From NCBI GenBank assembly GCA_910576985.1, contig CAJTLA010000061.1, positions 1-7,378 of the forward strand: 7,378 nucleotides of DNA, read 5' to 3'. Every line of letters begins with the position of its first letter. The first letter of the stretch is position 1. The stretch is from an uncultured Bacilli bacterium. GTDB lineage: Bacteria; Bacillota_I; Bacilli_A; RF39; UBA660. A program made the position numbers and the translations under genes. Of the stretch, positions 6,117 to 7,378 are shown piece by piece. The notes under the pieces are model-generated. The model saw only the letters and a list, made by a program, of their open reading frames with translations. It was not told the DNA's origin and ran no database searches.

Positions 6117-6966
6117 ATGTTTGATAAGTATTGCGATGATATAAAAAAGTTAGATAGTTTTGAGAAAGAAGATATATTAAATACAAAATTTGAATTATTC
6201 AGCAACAAAAAATATGAAAATTTATTATGTTCCCCATAATGAAATTATTAATGAAAAAGCTAAAATATTTATAATAGGAATAACACCAGGATGGACTCAG
6301 ACAAGCACTGCTTATAGAACTGCCCATGATGGATTGTTAAAACATTTAAATTATGAAATAATAAAAAAGGAATGCAAAAGGAATTCACGATTTGTTGGAA
6401 GTATGAGAAAAAATTTGATAGAAATGTTAGACGATTTAGAATTAAATAAAAAACTTCATATTGATTCTTGCTTAGCACTACTTGAAAATCGAGACGAACT
6501 GCTTCATACCACATCAATAATTCCATATCCTGTTTTCGTAACCAATAAAAATTACACTGGTTCAAACCCCAAAATATTAGATAGTGAAATACTAAAAAAA
6601 TATTTAAGGAATTATTTTTTACAAAGAAGTTAAAAAATTATCAGACCCTTTGATTATTCCATTAGGAAAAGTGGTTGAAGAAGTTCTAGCATTAATGATA
6701 AATGAGAATTTAATAAAAAAAGAACAATATTTGTTAGGTTTTCCCAATCCGTCAGGTGCTAATGGGCATAGAAAAATACAATTTGAGGCTAACAAAGAAA
6801 AGATGTACTAAAAAATAGTGGAAATATTTCGCATAAACAAGCAGTAGAAAAAGCTAAAAGTGAATATGAAAAATTTAGAATAATTCAAGATCAAGAATAT
6901 ATTTCTTCCATAGACGAATTTTATAATAAATATTTAAGTGAAAATAAGATAGATAATAATGAATAA
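6117..6966 (+). pseudogene. Uracil-DNA glycosylase-family gene broken by three homopolymer frameshifts
   Basis: Joining three frames restores a protein of about 283 aa. It begins at ATG 6117 (or 6114) after AAAGGA (6103-6108) as MFDKYCDDIKKLDSF. It shifts frame at the A6 run 6207-6212 into IYYVPHNEIINEKAKIFIIG and GITPGWTQ (6277-6300), and continues through RFVGSMRKNLIEML, LLHTTSIIPYPVF and NYTGSNP. It shifts again at the T6 run 6615-6620 into PLIIPLGKVVEEVL and GFPNPSGANGHR (6737-6772). A third shift at the A4 run 6798-6801 leads to the C-terminal helix and TAA 6964-6966. GITPG and the PSGANGHR block correspond to the two motifs of the UDG superfamily. The family normally has His in GF(P)HPSG; here it is Asn. 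The longest intact piece (6190-6633) lacks both the N-terminus and motif 2, so it should be inactive unless these are assembly errors. Confidence 0.85.
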
Positions 6967-7220
6967 GTATAATATAGAAGAAATAAAGAAAAAACTAGAA
7001 AAATGTAAGAATATTCCAATTTAAGATATCAGTCTAGATGGTGTAGATGATTTAGTGGATATAAAATAAGTAGAAAGAAATGTAGAGAAGAAAGAATCTT
7101 AGATTTTATAATTACCACAAAAAATTTATTTGCTTTTAAAGTAAATAGTACATCGGTTCAAGTACTAATAAAGCGGCAGAAGATTGTTTAACGAAAGTTT
7201 TAGAAAATTTATATAGATAA
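6959..7220 (+). pseudogene. Remnant of a small DUF6870-like gene
   Basis: ATG 6959 overlaps the stop of the glycosylase remnant by 8 nt and reads MNKYNIEEIKKKLEKCKNIPI before TAA at 7022. The same frame continues past that stop as DISLDGVDDLVDIK to a second TAA (7067). Shifting at the A4 run 7063-7066 gives ISRKKCREERILDFIITTKN and LFAFKVNSTSVQV. Another shift near 7155-7161 gives STNKAAEDCLTKVLENLY and a stop at 7218-7220. So about 85 residues are recoverable with one in-frame stop and two frameshifts, the second perhaps with a few lost codons. The 'ERILDFI...KN...FKV' core resembles, from memory, DUF6870, small proteins of unknown function common in clostridial mobile elements. It belongs to the same decaying cluster as its neighbours. 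Confidence 0.65.
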
Positions 7221-7230
7221 TAGGTAAATA

Positions 7231-7311
7231 ATGGCTAAGGGAATAATAATTGCAGAATTTGCGACGTGTGGAAAAAGCGTTTTGGGTAAAAAATATAGTA
7301 AGAGAGTATAG
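7231..7311 (+). pseudogene. Truncated 5' stump of a small P-loop (kinase-like) protein
   Basis: ATG 7231 opens 26 codons that read MAKGIIIAEFATCGKSVLGK and end in TAG at 7309-7311. A beta-strand followed by a turn ending CGKS is the start of a P-loop NTPase, although the first Gly of the usual GxxxxGK[ST] is absent. I recall small accessory ATPase/kinase-like proteins in Firmicute mobile elements that begin this way (III.E.A..GK..LGKKY) and run much longer. Here the frame stops just after the P-loop, and no continuation is recognisable in any frame before the promoter of the next gene. I see it as a truncated fragment without function. The specific family is uncertain. Confidence 0.5.
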
Positions 7312-7329
7312 AAAAAGTTGTGTAAAAAG

Positions 7330-7369
7330 AAAACCTTCCAGTATGATAAAATAAGAAAAGGAAGGTTTT
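7330..7369 (+). promoter_or_regulatory. Promoter -10 and SD within a perfect 10-bp inverted repeat
   Basis: AAAACCTTCC (7330-7339) and GGAAGGTTTT (7360-7369) are perfect inverted copies separated by 20 nt. The extended -10 TATGATAAAAT (7342-7352) lies between them. The right arm contains the SD (AAGGAAGG, 7358-7365), 8 nt before an ATG at 7374. On DNA the arms could be an operator around the -10. In a read-through transcript the hairpin would hide the SD. No -35 at normal spacing is evident. Confidence 0.6.
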
Positions 7370-7373
7370 AATA

Positions 7374-7378
7374 ATGAG
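7374..7378 (+). CDS. First bases of a further gene
   Basis: Only ATGAG is inside the window. A promoter box and a strong AAGGAAGG SD at 8-nt spacing directly upstream make this a likely start codon. Nothing can be said about the product. Confidence 0.45.

Noticed and set aside
6269..6565. Minus-strand open frame of 98 codons
   Set aside because: It is antisense to the glycosylase remnant, whose + strand motifs are clear.
1..7378. TGA read as tryptophan (Mollicute code)
   Set aside because: TGA ends rimM at its expected C-terminus and closes other genes, while Trp positions in conserved motifs (for example TrmD, GITPGWTQ) use TGG.
1..7378. CRISPR array, tRNA or rRNA gene, or complete insertion sequence
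   Set aside because: No regularly spaced repeats, no tRNA-like cloverleaf or rRNA segment, and no transposase with terminal repeats were seen on either strand.

Overview
The window is very AT-rich, and every gene I can support lies on the + strand, which is strikingly adenine-rich. The core genes point to a low-GC Firmicute (Bacilli, perhaps one of the gut lineages close to Mollicutes). It uses the standard code: TGA ends rimM and several other genes, and Trp is written TGG.

Layout. (1) 1-234 is the C-terminal end of an Rpn/YhgA-like PD-(D/E)XK nuclease ('transposase') gene, with an intrinsic terminator built over its stop codon. (2) 245-530 has no convincing gene and ends in a promoter. (3) 531-3832 is a translation and secretion block: a SpoU/TrmH-family RNA methyltransferase, rimM, trmD, an unrecognised 150-aa helical protein, rplS with its own promoter and an L19-type leader hairpin, and a signal peptidase I gene. 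A strong terminator follows at 3941-3971. (4) 4018-5385 encodes an unrecognised lysine-rich, coiled-coil protein with hydrophobic segments, under its own promoter. An open stretch of 34 codons follows its stop in the same frame. (5) 5487-7311 is accessory and visibly decaying. It holds an intact but divergent HAM1-type NTP pyrophosphatase, a uracil-DNA-glycosylase-family gene broken by three homopolymer frameshifts, a DUF6870-like gene with one in-frame stop and two frameshifts, and a 26-codon stump of a small P-loop protein. (6) 7330-7378 is a promoter inside a perfect 10-bp inverted repeat, with a strong SD and the first bases of a next gene.

How the genes fit. The 531-3832 block serves ribosome and tRNA maturation (rRNA/tRNA methylation, 30S maturation by RimM, m1G37 by TrmD, ribosomal protein bL19), plus protein export (LepB). 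The 5487-7311 group shares a nucleotide-pool and DNA-base-repair theme and looks horizontally acquired, with most members now dead.

Regulatory style. Four promoters share an extended -10 of the form TNTGATAAAAT. Four start sites use GGTGA(T) placed only 3-4 nt from the ATG, which decides the start codon of lepB and of the 456-aa gene.
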